Shown here one piece after another: positions 27,160 through 36,267 of a stretch of 64,000 nucleotides of DNA. The notes under the pieces were generated by a model. The model was not told the DNA's origin. It made no database searches and saw only the letters and a list, made by a program, of their open reading frames with translations. Both the position numbers and the translations under genes were made by a program. Numbering within the stretch: position 1 is the stretch's first letter; each line of letters begins with the position of its first letter. This DNA is from Shewanella colwelliana ATCC 39565 (GTDB lineage Bacteria; Pseudomonadota; Gammaproteobacteria; Enterobacterales; Shewanellaceae): assembly GCF_000518705.1 (NCBI RefSeq), contig NZ_KI912479.1, forward strand, positions 282,686-346,685. The letters run 5' to 3'.

Positions 27160-27925
27160 TGAGCAGTTTATTCACTATTCAAGGCAGATATTGCTGCCAG
27201 AACTGGGGGAGTATGGTCAAACGGCACTGATGAGCGCTCATGTTGCAATTGTCGGTATTGGTGGGCTAGGTAACTTATGTGCGCAATATTTAGCGGCTGC
27301 AGGGGTTGGGCGTCTTACCTTGATTGATGGAGATAGCGTAGAGGTGAGCAATTTGCCTCGCCAGCTTATTTTCGCCGCACGAGATAGTGGTAAAAATAAA
27401 GCTAAGGTTTGCGCCGATAAACTGCGTGCCGTTTATGCTGATTGTGATCTCATCGCAGCAGATTGCTTCATCGACAACGCCAACGCGAGCTTGCTTTTAA
27501 AGGATGCATCATTGGTGCTCGATTGCAGTGACAATTTTGAAACTCGTCAGCTTATCAACCTATGCTGTGTCCGCGACAGTATTCCAAGCGTTATCGCCTC
27601 AGCCGTTCATTTTAGTGGCCAGCTACTTACAGTGGATCTTGTTCGTTATCCCCAAGGGGGCTGTTACCACTGTTTGTTTCCCTGTGAGCTAAAAGTCAGT
27701 CAACGTTGCAGTACCACTGGTGTATTAGGGCCCATGGTTGGGGTAATGGCATCGATGCAAGCATTACAGGCGATAAAGCACATTGCCAAGATAACGCCTA
27801 ACGCTGGCGAGCTGCTGCGTTTTGACGGCTTGTCAATGGTAACTCGCCACGCCACGCTTGCAAGAGATCCCTCATGCGCGGTTTGCCACACTAAAGTGAA
27901 GGAGAGAACAGATGAATCAAATTAA
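27146..27925 (+). CDS. thiF: ThiS adenylyltransferase ThiF
   Basis: ThiF activates the C-terminal glycine of ThiS with ATP before sulphur loading. It is an E1-like Rossmann protein: VAIVGIGGLGNLCAQYLAAAG binds ATP, NLPRQLIF and DCSDNFETR are family motifs, and QRCSTTGVLGPMVG contains the conserved active Cys. Two CX2C pairs (CYHC near residue 173 and CAVC near the C-terminus) fit the structural zinc site. The length is 259 residues. Its start lies inside thiDE and its stop inside thiS, so the three are translationally coupled. Confidence 0.96.
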   Translation: MSLNDEQFIHYSRQILLPELGEYGQTALMSAHVAIVGIGGLGNLCAQYLAAAGVGRLTLIDGDSVEVSNLPRQLIFAARDSGKNKAKVCADKLRAVYADCDLIAADCFIDNANASLLLKDASLVLDCSDNFETRQLINLCCVRDSIPSVIASAVHFSGQLLTVDLVRYPQGGCYHCLFPCELKVSQRCSTTGVLGPMVGVMASMQALQAIKHIAKITPNAGELLRFDGLSMVTRHATLARDPSCAVCHTKVKERTDESN

Positions 27926-28121
27926 CATCAAGGTGAACGGTGAGCCGTTTACCGTATCGAAGGATGAATCACTCGAGACATTGTTATTGTCTTACCAGGT
28001 CAACCTAAACAGTGTGGCGCTGGTTAGAGGGGGGCAAGTGGTGCCAAAAACCTTATGGGCAATCACTCCTTGTGAAGCCGATGATGAGATCGAACTGTTT
28101 GGCGTTGTCGCGGGAGGATAA
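27912..28121 (+). CDS. thiS: Sulphur carrier protein ThiS
   Basis: This is a 69-residue ubiquitin-fold protein ending in the required Gly-Gly (FGVVAGG). The C-terminal glycine is adenylated by ThiF, converted to a thiocarboxylate and donates sulphur for the thiazole ring. It overlaps thiF by 14 bases, and thiG starts one base after its stop codon. Confidence 0.96.
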   Translation: MNQINIKVNGEPFTVSKDESLETLLLSYQVNLNSVALVRGGQVVPKTLWAITPCEADDEIELFGVVAGG

Positions 28122-28122
28122 T

Positions 28123-28896
28123 ATGTTAAAAATTGCTGATACCGTGTTTGACTCTCGTCTATTTACCGGGACGGGAAAGTACGCTTGTGCGAATACGATG
28201 CTTGCAGCTATTGAAGCCAGTCGATCACAACTGGTGACGATGGCAATGAAGCGACTCGACTTCCACTCAGGCAGTGATGACATATTAAGGCCTTTGCAAG
28301 GGAGCAATATCAAATTGCTGCCTAACACTTCGGGAGCAAGAAATGCCCAAGAAGCGGTATTTGTGGCGGAACTTGCGCGGGAAGTGTTGGGCACTCATTG
28401 GATAAAACTGGAGATCCACCCCGATCCAAAATATTTAATGCCCGATCCGATAGAGACCCTAAAAGCTGCTGAGACTTTGTGTAATAAGGGCTATGTGGTG
28501 CTGCCTTATGTGCATGCCGATCCTGTTCTTTGTCGGCGGTTGGAGGAGGTGGGCTGCGCTGCAGTGATGCCCCTTGGTAGCCCTATTGGATCTAATCAGG
28601 GGTTAGCCACGGAAACCTTCCTTAAGATCATCATTGACCAAGCAAAGGTGCCCGTGGTTGTGGACGCGGGGATCGGTACACCATCTCAGGCGATGCAGGC
28701 GATGGAGCTAGGTGCCGATGCTGTATTGGTGAACACGGCGATTGCGAGCAGCGCTGATCCAATCTTGATGGCGCGCTGTTTTGCCGAGGCCGTTGACACT
28801 GGACGCTCTGCATACTTAGCAGGACTAGGAAAAGTCAGTGCTGTTGCGCAACATACCAGTCCCCAGCAAGCGCCTTTAACAGCCTTTTTGGATTAG
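28123..28896 (+). CDS. thiG: Thiazole synthase ThiG
   Basis: ThiG is a TIM-barrel enzyme that builds the thiazole phosphate from deoxyxylulose phosphate, dehydroglycine and ThiS thiocarboxylate. Family segments are LFTGTGKYA, TMAMKRLDFH, WIKLEIHPDPKYLMPD (with the conserved Lys), VMPLGSPIGSNQG, VVVDAGIGTPSQA and DAVLVNTAIA. The frame opens at 28012 inside thiS, but GGGAGGA before the ATG at 28123 sets the start, giving 257 residues, as usual. Confidence 0.97.
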   Translation: MLKIADTVFDSRLFTGTGKYACANTMLAAIEASRSQLVTMAMKRLDFHSGSDDILRPLQGSNIKLLPNTSGARNAQEAVFVAELAREVLGTHWIKLEIHPDPKYLMPDPIETLKAAETLCNKGYVVLPYVHADPVLCRRLEEVGCAAVMPLGSPIGSNQGLATETFLKIIIDQAKVPVVVDAGIGTPSQAMQAMELGADAVLVNTAIASSADPILMARCFAEAVDTGRSAYLAGLGKVSAVAQHTSPQQAPLTAFLD

Positions 28897-28904
28897 GAGC
28901 TAAA

Positions 28905-30029
28905 ATGAGCTTTTATGAATGCTTACAGGCTCTACCAAGAGCGCAGTTGCAGATGTCACTTTATAACGCAACGGCTGCAGATGTCGAATCGGCGTTGTTG
29001 GGGTGTCAGGGCGATCTATCGGGTCTGTTAGCCTTGCTTTCGCCGGCGGCAGAGCCCTACTTAGAGCGGATGGCACAACAAGCGGCAGGGTTAACTCGTC
29101 AACGTTTTGGTAGAAATATTGGTATGTACCTACCTATGTATGTGTCTAACCTTTGTGCCAATGAGTGTGATTATTGTGGCTTTAGCATGAGCAACAAAAT
29201 CAAGCGGAAAGTGCTCAATCACAGAGAGCTTGAGGCCGAAATGGCGGTGATAAAGTCACAGGGTTTTGACTCGATTCTAATTGTTTCGGGTGAGCATGAA
29301 ACTAAGGTGGGAATAGATTATTTTGCCTCAATGATACCTGATGTTAAACGCCAATTTAGTTATGTTGCCATGGAGGTGCAACCATTGAAGGAGAGCGAAT
29401 ATCATGATTTAGTGGAACTTGGCTTAGATGCAGTGATGCTATATCAGGAAACCTACAATCCAATAACCTATCAAGCGCATCATACTCGGGGTAAAAAACA
29501 AGATTTTCAATATCGGCTTGAGTCGCCCGAACGTATTGCGCGAGCAGGTGTTGACAAAATTGGCCTAGGAGTGTTGTTAGGCCTTGATGATTGGCGCCTA
29601 GACGCTCTCTTGATGGGTCATCATTTGGACTATTTAGAAAAGCAGTTTTGGCGCACTCGTTACAGTATATCGTTACCGCGCCTACGTCCTTGTGTCGGTG
29701 GCATCGCCCCTAAGGTTGAGTTAACTGACAGAGGACTTGTGCAGCTGATTTGTGCATTTAGGTTGTTCAACGCAGAGCTTGAGATCAGCCTGTCTACCCG
29801 CGAATCAACGAGTCTTAGAGATAATTTATTAGGGTTAGGTATTACTCAAATGAGTGCGGGCAGCTCGACTCAACCTGGTGGTTACGTCAGTCCGGATACT
29901 GAACTGGATCAATTTGAGATTAGTGACGATCGTAGTGCAGAAGAAGTGGCTAATGTTATGAAGTCTCGAGGGTTTGTGCCAGTTTGGAAAGATTGGGAGC
30001 GTGGCTGGCGACCTACTCTGTCTGATTAG
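28905..30029 (+). CDS. thiH: 2-iminoacetate synthase ThiH (tyrosine lyase)
   Basis: ThiH cleaves tyrosine by a radical SAM mechanism to give dehydroglycine for ThiG. The cluster motif is CANECDYCGFS (CX3CX2C) near residue 83. Other family stretches are ILIVSGEHETKVG, EVQPLKESEY, YQETYNP and ISLPRLRPCVGG, and the end matches (VWKDWERGW). The length of 374 residues is normal. It is the last gene of the TPP-controlled operon, 8 bases after thiG. ThiH rather than the aerobic oxidase ThiO fits a facultative anaerobe. Confidence 0.97.
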   Translation: MSFYECLQALPRAQLQMSLYNATAADVESALLGCQGDLSGLLALLSPAAEPYLERMAQQAAGLTRQRFGRNIGMYLPMYVSNLCANECDYCGFSMSNKIKRKVLNHRELEAEMAVIKSQGFDSILIVSGEHETKVGIDYFASMIPDVKRQFSYVAMEVQPLKESEYHDLVELGLDAVMLYQETYNPITYQAHHTRGKKQDFQYRLESPERIARAGVDKIGLGVLLGLDDWRLDALLMGHHLDYLEKQFWRTRYSISLPRLRPCVGGIAPKVELTDRGLVQLICAFRLFNAELEISLSTRESTSLRDNLLGLGITQMSAGSSTQPGGYVSPDTELDQFEISDDRSAEEVANVMKSRGFVPVWKDWERGWRPTLSD

Positions 30030-30119
30030 AACCGTATAAGCCTCGTTATTACTGTACTTTTAAGTAAATTTGGCCAATAATTGTACTAAATATGTGTATA
30101 GCGGATCGGAGTGCGTGGT

Positions 30120-30395
30120 ATGGAAATTCCATCAAGTTTCTCATCTGGATTATCAGGGCTGCAAAGTGCTCAATCTGGGTTAACTCAAGCAACGGTAGAT
30201 GTTGCAAAACTAGCACAGCCTGTTAATCAATCCACTGAAGCATTGCAATCAGAAACAGCACAGCCTGTGGAAGCGGTTGATAAAACCTCTGCGTTGGTTT
30301 CTGCAGTAGAAGCTGGCCAGCAAGGGGAAGCGGCAGTTGAAGTACTGGAAGTTTCAAATGAAACGCTAGGTACTGTGATTGATATAAAGGTATAA
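30120..30395 (+). CDS. Small hypothetical protein, possibly YjfB-like motility family
   Basis: This is a 91-residue protein without signal peptide or membrane helix. The N-terminal part (SSGLSGLQSAQSGLTQATVDVAKLA) is a predicted amphipathic helix rich in Ser, Gln and Ala, reminiscent of the YjfB putative motility family; the rest is acidic and low-complexity. The ATG at 30120 has GGAG 8 bases upstream, better than the GTG at 30111. It is followed 4 bases later by the SprA-related gene, so the two form a pair. Function unknown, family assignment tentative. Confidence 0.55.
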   Translation: MEIPSSFSSGLSGLQSAQSGLTQATVDVAKLAQPVNQSTEALQSETAQPVEAVDKTSALVSAVEAGQQGEAAVEVLEVSNETLGTVIDIKV

Positions 30396-30399
30396 CCTA

Positions 30400-31521
30400 G
30401 TGAATGGCGTTATCTCTGCGCCTTCATCATCGGTGAATCAGGCAACTGTTTCGCCGATTTCTGTTGTCAAAAGCAGTACAAGTTTTTCTCCTTCTCAGAC
30501 AGCCACCGTGTCCAGCCCAAAGGGAAAGGCTGTCGCTGCACCACTCTCTACTCCTATATCTGTAGCATCGCTCTCTACCGCCGAGACTGGCGGTTTCACG
30601 AGTCCAGAGATCACTTCGGTTCAATCTGATATAGGCTCGACAAGTTTCAGTTTGTCCCAAGGGCCAATGAGTCTCGCAGGCTTAATTAACAGCGTGGCAA
30701 GTGGCGCATCTCAAGCGGAACCTCGCCCCAGTCAGTCGATATCTCCTAATGCTAATGGTGTTGGCCAAAGTCCACAAACAGACGTCCAATTAACGCCTAC
30801 TGACAAGGATTTTGAGCCGATATTTGATAATCAAGAGGCAGCCGATAAGGACACTAATGCAGCTCAAGCTACTCAAGATTATTCACCTTTTGATGAGGAG
30901 CAAGATACAGATCGCAACTCAGATAGCCAAGCGAGTGACCGCGCGGAGGCATTGAGGCAGCAGATTGAGCTTGATACGCTAGCTAAACGTGATGCCGAGG
31001 TGAAAGCTCATGAACAAGCGCACGCCAACGTGGGGGGGAATTTTGCTCGCAGTCCTAGTTTTAAGTATGAGCAGGGCAGTGATGGAAAGCGTTATGCCGT
31101 AGATGGTGAGGTGGCGATTGATATCTCAGTGGTCTCAGGGGATCCGCTCGCAACAGTCAATAAAATGAAACAAGTTTATGCGGCCGCGATGGCACCTGCT
31201 CAGCCGTCAATGGCAGATATCCGTGTGGCAAGCGAAGCGCTGCGTAAAATGAATGAGGCGAAAAGCCAACTAGCTATAGAGCGGCAGGAGAAAGCCGTGA
31301 CCGTCGCTGATATGGCGCCGCTGATCGGTGCGGAAAATGCTATTAAAGGGGTCGTTTTTCCGGAGCCAATACAAACTCAGATCGCTGGCAAAGTTGATGG
31401 AAATGGGCGGATCTCGGCTTCTAGAGTCGATTCACCATCAGGCCTAGATGACAATCGTTCGCCTTCTCGTAGCATTGAACACATTAGTCGACAAATTTTG
31501 GCATCTAGTCCGGCAGAGTAG
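30400..31521 (+). CDS. SprA-related putative metalloprotease
   Basis: This 373-residue protein has a long disordered Ser/Pro/Thr-rich N-terminal half and a compact C-terminal domain of the SprA-related family: LAKRDAEVKAHEQAHANVGG contains an HExxH-like HEQAH, followed by YEQGSDGKRYAVDGEVAIDI and KMKQVYAAAMAPAQPSMADI. The HEQAH suggests zinc binding, but activity is not established for the family as far as I know. There is no signal peptide. The start is GTG at 30400, with AAGG 9 bases upstream, four bases after the preceding small gene. Confidence 0.75.
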   Translation: MNGVISAPSSSVNQATVSPISVVKSSTSFSPSQTATVSSPKGKAVAAPLSTPISVASLSTAETGGFTSPEITSVQSDIGSTSFSLSQGPMSLAGLINSVASGASQAEPRPSQSISPNANGVGQSPQTDVQLTPTDKDFEPIFDNQEAADKDTNAAQATQDYSPFDEEQDTDRNSDSQASDRAEALRQQIELDTLAKRDAEVKAHEQAHANVGGNFARSPSFKYEQGSDGKRYAVDGEVAIDISVVSGDPLATVNKMKQVYAAAMAPAQPSMADIRVASEALRKMNEAKSQLAIERQEKAVTVADMAPLIGAENAIKGVVFPEPIQTQIAGKVDGNGRISASRVDSPSGLDDNRSPSRSIEHISRQILASSPAE

Positions 31522-31664
31522 TCAAACCATTATCAAGACCATGCCATTAGTGGTATGTACCAGTCTCAATCACAAATAAGTACGTCTAATGCGATTGATT
31601 TCACGGTCTGATTGATATCTATGTTCTACATATAAGCCTTATCTTTTCTAATTTCTCACTGTTT

Positions 31665-32549
31665 TTAATGTTGCGCCAAGATCAGCTGTTCTAGCAATTT
31701 TGATGCGGGTCCTTGGTTGTCGCGATTGGGCACGGTTAAGCTCAATACAACTCGCCGGTGACTACTGCCATTGAGGGTTAGTTGATGCAGTTTGCCCTGT
31801 TCAATAAGCGGGAAAACAAGATGCGTGGGTATCCAGCAAAAACCAAGCCCTTTATGGAGTATTGATAAAGCTTCATGAAAATTTGCTACCGTCCATCTAC
31901 GCTCAGCCTTTAACCAGCCAATATCTATTTGGGATAGTTGGCCTGTATCTTTAATGACAATTTGCAAGTGTTCCGCTAAGGTGCGATCGTCGATTGGCGC
32001 AGTGAGCTGAGCCAAGGGATGCGAAGGGGGACAAACCAAGGTAAACTCTATTTCGGTGAGTGGTTCGGCCAAGAAACCCTTAGGTGTTGGGCTACCGACG
32101 ATGGCGATATCGACTTTCTCTGCTTCGATTAACTCATGGGTTCCAGTGATCACAGAGTCTAAAATAGTGATACGAGTCCCGCGACTTAAGGGCTCAAATT
32201 CACTTAATGCATCGACCAATTTATCCATCGGATAGATGATCTCTCTGGCTATAACCAAGGTTGGTTCCCAACCCTTTTCTAAATTCTTGGCTAACTGTTC
32301 TAGCTCAGTGACGGAGCGCGTAATATGCCTAGAACGACGCAGCAAGACTTCTCCTGTTTTGGTTAAGTAGGCCTTTCGACCTCTAACTTCGAGTAGTGCA
32401 ACCCCTAGTTGTGTCTGCAGTTTTGCGACAGCGTGGTTTAGTGATGATTGGCTTTTATTCAACTTATCAGCTGCTTGCGCGTATCCGCCGTAGTCAACCA
32501 CAGCCTGTAAAATACGCCATTGTTCTAGTGTTGATTTTGACTGACTCAT
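31665..32549 (-). CDS. LysR-family transcriptional regulator
   Basis: This is a 294-residue LysR regulator with an N-terminal winged helix-turn-helix (WRILQAVVDYGGYAQAADKL, SQSSLNHAVAKLQTQLGVAL) and a substrate-binding effector domain (TLVIAREIIYPMDKLVDAL, VDIAIVGSP, FTLVCPPSHPLA). It follows the DUF3541 gene on the same strand by 48 bases and may be the last gene of the six-gene run that starts at 38525, or its regulator. LysR proteins often regulate a divergent neighbour, but the upstream neighbour here is co-directional. Ligand unknown. Confidence 0.88.
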   Translation of the reverse strand: MSQSKSTLEQWRILQAVVDYGGYAQAADKLNKSQSSLNHAVAKLQTQLGVALLEVRGRKAYLTKTGEVLLRRSRHITRSVTELEQLAKNLEKGWEPTLVIAREIIYPMDKLVDALSEFEPLSRGTRITILDSVITGTHELIEAEKVDIAIVGSPTPKGFLAEPLTEIEFTLVCPPSHPLAQLTAPIDDRTLAEHLQIVIKDTGQLSQIDIGWLKAERRWTVANFHEALSILHKGLGFCWIPTHLVFPLIEQGKLHQLTLNGSSHRRVVLSLTVPNRDNQGPASKLLEQLILAQH

Positions 32550-32597
32550 TAGCTATCCAGAGTAATGTGTGGCCAAGCGACTACTCGGCCTACATGA

Positions 32598-33701
32598 TTA
32601 AGGTTTTATGCTTACCTGCTTAGGAAGATACTTTTTAGTTGCCTTGAGCTTATGGAAATATGGCCCTTGGTGCAGCGTTTCAGGCCAGTTAAGTAGCATC
32701 ATGGCGAGGACGTTACGGTGCTCACCGAGTGCGAGATCTGGGTTACCACGTGGTGATGGGATCGTGGCGACTTTTGGGTCATATGCATTAATGATATGGG
32801 CTTGGGTCTTCTTAACAACAGGGTGATTTGAAAGCCCTGCTAAATGAAAGCTTATGCCCACCTCAGCGATAATATCATCTGTTGCGTCGGCAAGGATCCT
32901 GTCGATATTGGCGTCAAAATAGTCCAGAATCCAGGCAAAAGTCTGCTTGTCGACTTGATGTTGATAGTATTCACTGGCAGCAAAGATAAAGTGAGTCATG
33001 CCATAGATTTTGTTTCTAAACTGCTTTTTGTTTAGCTTTTTGTCACGACTATCAGGATAGACCTCGTTAAATGCTGTTTTGTACTCTTCAATGTAATCAC
33101 CCACACCGAGTTGCTTGGCCCAATAAACATAGTTAATAAGCTGTGCTGCCCAAGCCTCTATCATCGCCTTATCGGTAAGGCCCGGTTTTAGATCGGTATT
33201 TTTGAGAGCTTTGGTAAGCTTTTCATGGCATGGACCCGTTAAGCCAAATTCATCGATTCGGCTAGAAAATCTCAGTAATACATCCGTATAGAAGAGGAAC
33301 TCAGGGAAAGGTTTAAGGGCCTTTTTGCGTGCCTTAGCGCGTGGACCTTTACCCAGTACTACAATAGCAGCTTTAGCCTCTTGCTCAATAAAGCCCGGCT
33401 TATCTAACTGACAGGCATAGTAGGCTTGTGAGTCGACTACCGCATAAAGATCAACGAGTGCCGAATTGGCATATTGTGTATCACCAGTCATACGGTAGAG
33501 CCTTATACCATAATGCCCCTGTACGCGCGGTGGCAGTTGATATAGGTGTGATTCTAAACTTTGTTGTATACCATCGCGGACTTGTTCTAAGTCATTTGCT
33601 TTGACCTCAGCACTGGCGTAGCCAGAGCCTAAAAGAAGACTCAGCGCCGTCGCGGCGGCGATCGCACCTATTGACTTAGGTAAGTGGGTTAGCTTGAACA
33701 T
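32598..33701 (-). CDS. DUF3541 family exported protein
   Basis: This 367-residue protein has a signal peptide (HLPKSIGAIAAATALSLLLG, cleavage near YASA) and an otherwise all-helical mature part. I recognise the DUF3541 family, seen mainly in Vibrio and Shewanella; its function is unknown. The ATG at 33701, with TAGGA 8 bases upstream, is chosen over a TTG at 33716. The start overlaps the end of the upstream M3-like gene by 26 bases, so translation is coupled. Helical repeats such as WAAQLINYVYWAKQLG suggest an alpha/alpha-barrel-like fold, but this is only an impression. Confidence 0.75.
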   Translation of the reverse strand: MFKLTHLPKSIGAIAAATALSLLLGSGYASAEVKANDLEQVRDGIQQSLESHLYQLPPRVQGHYGIRLYRMTGDTQYANSALVDLYAVVDSQAYYACQLDKPGFIEQEAKAAIVVLGKGPRAKARKKALKPFPEFLFYTDVLLRFSSRIDEFGLTGPCHEKLTKALKNTDLKPGLTDKAMIEAWAAQLINYVYWAKQLGVGDYIEEYKTAFNEVYPDSRDKKLNKKQFRNKIYGMTHFIFAASEYYQHQVDKQTFAWILDYFDANIDRILADATDDIIAEVGISFHLAGLSNHPVVKKTQAHIINAYDPKVATIPSPRGNPDLALGEHRNVLAMMLLNWPETLHQGPYFHKLKATKKYLPKQVSIKP

Positions 33702-35346
33702 ATAAAATCCTATCAATCAAAGAGGTTGTGGAGAGTGATTTACCCAACACTTGTGTTAATTGCTCATTCAAGGAGAGATGATCTTCATTTATCAATAATA
33801 GTGAGAATGTCTCTGGTATTGTGTGTTGATGCTTGCTGGTGACATAGAGAAACTGTCCTAAACTCTGTTGCCATAGCGCTTGATAATAGAGCGGCCCTTG
33901 TTTGGCAATACCACTAAAACTGTAGATCGCATCGCTAGCTTCTGGCCAGTGGTGGTTAAAGCTTAAGTAAAATTGGTTATTTAAATTTGTGTATAACGCG
34001 TTACTCGGTATTTGATAAGCGTTGAGCGCCAATTTACTGCGAAAGACTTTCTGTTGAGTTGCGAAGGTTTGTAATATCGCTTCGCGGCTGGATTGAGTTA
34101 GTGTTGGTAGTAAAGTCTCGCCTAAATATTGTGCCAACCAATGTTGTGCGATAGCACTACTATCTTGGGTTTCGCCTAGCGTATTGACAAGATAATAGCG
34201 ACTTCCATGGCTAAATTGGGTGATAATTTTACTCATTTCGGTCAATAGCTGCTGCTGATCGCGATAACTATCAAGGGTTATAGGTAAGCGTAAAGAGAAT
34301 TGGCCAAACTGCATTCCGACAACGGTTTGTCGTATTCTGGTTGCGCGAATTTGTGCGCCATCCATGAAGTAGATGTCGCCCAATAAACGTTCTCCATGCC
34401 ATAGCCGATGTAGCTGAGGCGTAATGATTTCGGCGCGCAGGTCAAAGATTGCTAAAGCTTGGTATAGCTGGTTAATAAATTGATCACTGGTTTGTTTAGT
34501 GACGCGCGTTTTGGGCGCGTTTGCCAATGTGCTGCCAATCTCCCATGGGGAAAGCGTTACATGGGTCATGCCATCGAGATACTGCTTGAGTAACTTAGGT
34601 GTTGCGAGCAACTGGCCACTGAGTGCATCGCTAGCATGATCGCTAAACCCGCGGGTTTGTGCCAGATGATTTTGGCTATCGATCAGCTGTCGTAGGGCGG
34701 CGTGGTTTTTACTTTTAGCACGGGTTTGGTAGGCCTGCCACACCAACTGTTTGCAATGGGTGTCTTGCTGTTTAATTAAATATGAGGCAATTGACTGATT
34801 AAACGGTTTGTCAGTGCTCTCAAAACTTGGCGCCAAGTTAAGTTGGCATAGCGTGTCACCAAAATCGAGGGTTAAGCCTTGCGATTTAAGGCCGTGCAGA
34901 ATCGTGGCTTGAGCGGAATGTTGCTGGGCCTTTTGCGCAAGAGTATGTTGGTGAAGAGAGAGCTGAGTCAGACGGCTGTGCAATCTTTGATGTGCGGGCT
35001 CTGCTGATGATGCAAGGGAGCGTTCAATATTGATCAGCGCGGGGCTTCTTAGCAATTGAGACATCTCATCGGCTAAGTGCAGTTGACATTGGATAAGCAT
35101 CTCATTGTCGTCGCTATTTAACGTAAATTGCCGATAGTAATTAACCCTATCTTTTAAATTAAACAACCCAAGTGTTGCACGCTCGAGTGCGATCGCTTGA
35201 TTTGCCGCATCATTCGCCGCAAAAGCGGTTGCCGTTGGCAACTCAAATTGCACACATTGCTGGCTTAGAAGGGCGATAGGCGAGGCGGCTTGCGCCGCCA
35301 AATGCAGACTAGCTGCAAGCGCTATGGCTAAAATGCGTTTTAGCAT
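33676..35346 (-). CDS. Secreted M3 peptidase-like protein with degenerate active site
   Basis: This is a 556-residue exported protein (signal peptide MLKRILAIALAASLHLAAQA). Its layout follows the M3 oligopeptidase family: an alpha-helical region with SQNHLAQTRGFSDHASDALS resembling the family's N-x-I-R-x-E-x-A-x-L-L-G-Y segment, then LLGDIYFMDGAQIRATR and FSLRLPITLDSY leading to the place of the zinc motif. There, M3 enzymes read TLFHEFGHALH, but this protein reads TEMSKIITQFSHG, so the HExxH histidines and glutamate are missing. It is probably a binding protein or pseudo-enzyme. The start at 35346 overlaps the ATP-grasp gene by 38 bases; a TTG at 35364 is also possible. The M3 relation is by eye. 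Confidence 0.62.
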   Translation of the reverse strand: MLKRILAIALAASLHLAAQAASPIALLSQQCVQFELPTATAFAANDAANQAIALERATLGLFNLKDRVNYYRQFTLNSDDNEMLIQCQLHLADEMSQLLRSPALINIERSLASSAEPAHQRLHSRLTQLSLHQHTLAQKAQQHSAQATILHGLKSQGLTLDFGDTLCQLNLAPSFESTDKPFNQSIASYLIKQQDTHCKQLVWQAYQTRAKSKNHAALRQLIDSQNHLAQTRGFSDHASDALSGQLLATPKLLKQYLDGMTHVTLSPWEIGSTLANAPKTRVTKQTSDQFINQLYQALAIFDLRAEIITPQLHRLWHGERLLGDIYFMDGAQIRATRIRQTVVGMQFGQFSLRLPITLDSYRDQQQLLTEMSKIITQFSHGSRYYLVNTLGETQDSSAIAQHWLAQYLGETLLPTLTQSSREAILQTFATQQKVFRSKLALNAYQIPSNALYTNLNNQFYLSFNHHWPEASDAIYSFSGIAKQGPLYYQALWQQSLGQFLYVTSKHQHTIPETFSLLLINEDHLSLNEQLTQVLGKSLSTTSLIDRILYVQANPLT

Positions 35347-36265
35347 AGGCGACACGCTCTTCAACGGACATTGATTTGTTTTTCATCTGTTCGACATGGC
35401 GCAGGTGAGGCAAAATACCTCGACCATTGGCGATTTGAATAGCCAGCCCTGGTCGAGCGTTGAGCTCTAATAGCAAGGGTCCAAGTTGTTGATCCAGCAC
35501 CATGTCTGTACCTAGGTAACCTAACTCACTCATCTCATACGCTTTCGATGCGGTATGAAGCAAAGTATCCCAATGAGGCACAACAATATCTGTCAGCTTT
35601 TTATCTGTGTCCGGATGGAAATCAATGGGTTTATCAAATTGAACCGCATGAAGCCCTTTACCGGTGGCAATGTCTAATCCCACGCCGACAGCACCTTGAT
35701 GTAAGTTTGCTTTGCCGTCAGAAGCTGCGGTAGATAGACGTAACATTCCCATCACAGGAAAACCTTTAAAAACAATAAGCCGTATATCAGGTACGCCTTC
35801 ATAGGAGTAGCCGTCAAAGACAGGATCAAATTGAATTAGCCCTTCAACAATAGCGACATCAGGCTTACCACCCAGTGAAAACAAGCCACTGAGAATGTTT
35901 GATACATGTCTGTCAATCTCACTGGGTGTGACCTCATTGCCATTGGGTTTAAAATAGTGGCCATTATCCACCTTAGTGATCACTAAAATCCCTTTTCCTC
36001 CCGATCCCTGTGAAGGTTTGATAACAAAGCCATCTTTGTTATTGACCATTTCAGGGATGTGAGATATCTCATGCTGTTGGCATACCGTACCGATCAGCGC
36101 TGGCACAGCAATATTATTTGCTAGTGCTAGTTGTTTGGTGGTCAGTTTATCATCCACACGTTTGTAATATTTACGTGGGTTGTAACGTCCAATAAAGTCT
36201 ATATTGCGTTTGTTCATGCCCAAGATACCTTGGGCTTTGAGCGCCTGAGGGCGCGCGAGAAACAT
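35309..36265 (-). CDS. Alpha-L-glutamate ligase-like protein (RimK-type ATP-grasp)
   Basis: This is a 318-residue cytoplasmic ATP-grasp enzyme predicted to form an amide or peptide bond. Seen are KLTTKQLALANNIAVPALI, the nucleotide-binding loop GFVIKPSQGSGGKGILVI, the central EGVPDIRLIVFKGFPVMGMLR and the metal site ELNARPGLAIQIANG. The length and order match the RimK-related ligase family found beside inactive transglutaminase/7TM proteins. It starts 2 bases after the membrane-protein gene and ends inside the M3-like gene. Substrate is unknown; amino acid addition to a peptide, protein or glutathione-like molecule is possible. Confidence 0.88.
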   Translation of the reverse strand: MFLARPQALKAQGILGMNKRNIDFIGRYNPRKYYKRVDDKLTTKQLALANNIAVPALIGTVCQQHEISHIPEMVNNKDGFVIKPSQGSGGKGILVITKVDNGHYFKPNGNEVTPSEIDRHVSNILSGLFSLGGKPDVAIVEGLIQFDPVFDGYSYEGVPDIRLIVFKGFPVMGMLRLSTAASDGKANLHQGAVGVGLDIATGKGLHAVQFDKPIDFHPDTDKKLTDIVVPHWDTLLHTASKAYEMSELGYLGTDMVLDQQLGPLLLELNARPGLAIQIANGRGILPHLRHVEQMKNKSMSVEERVAYAKTHFSHSACS

Positions 36266-36267
36266 GA

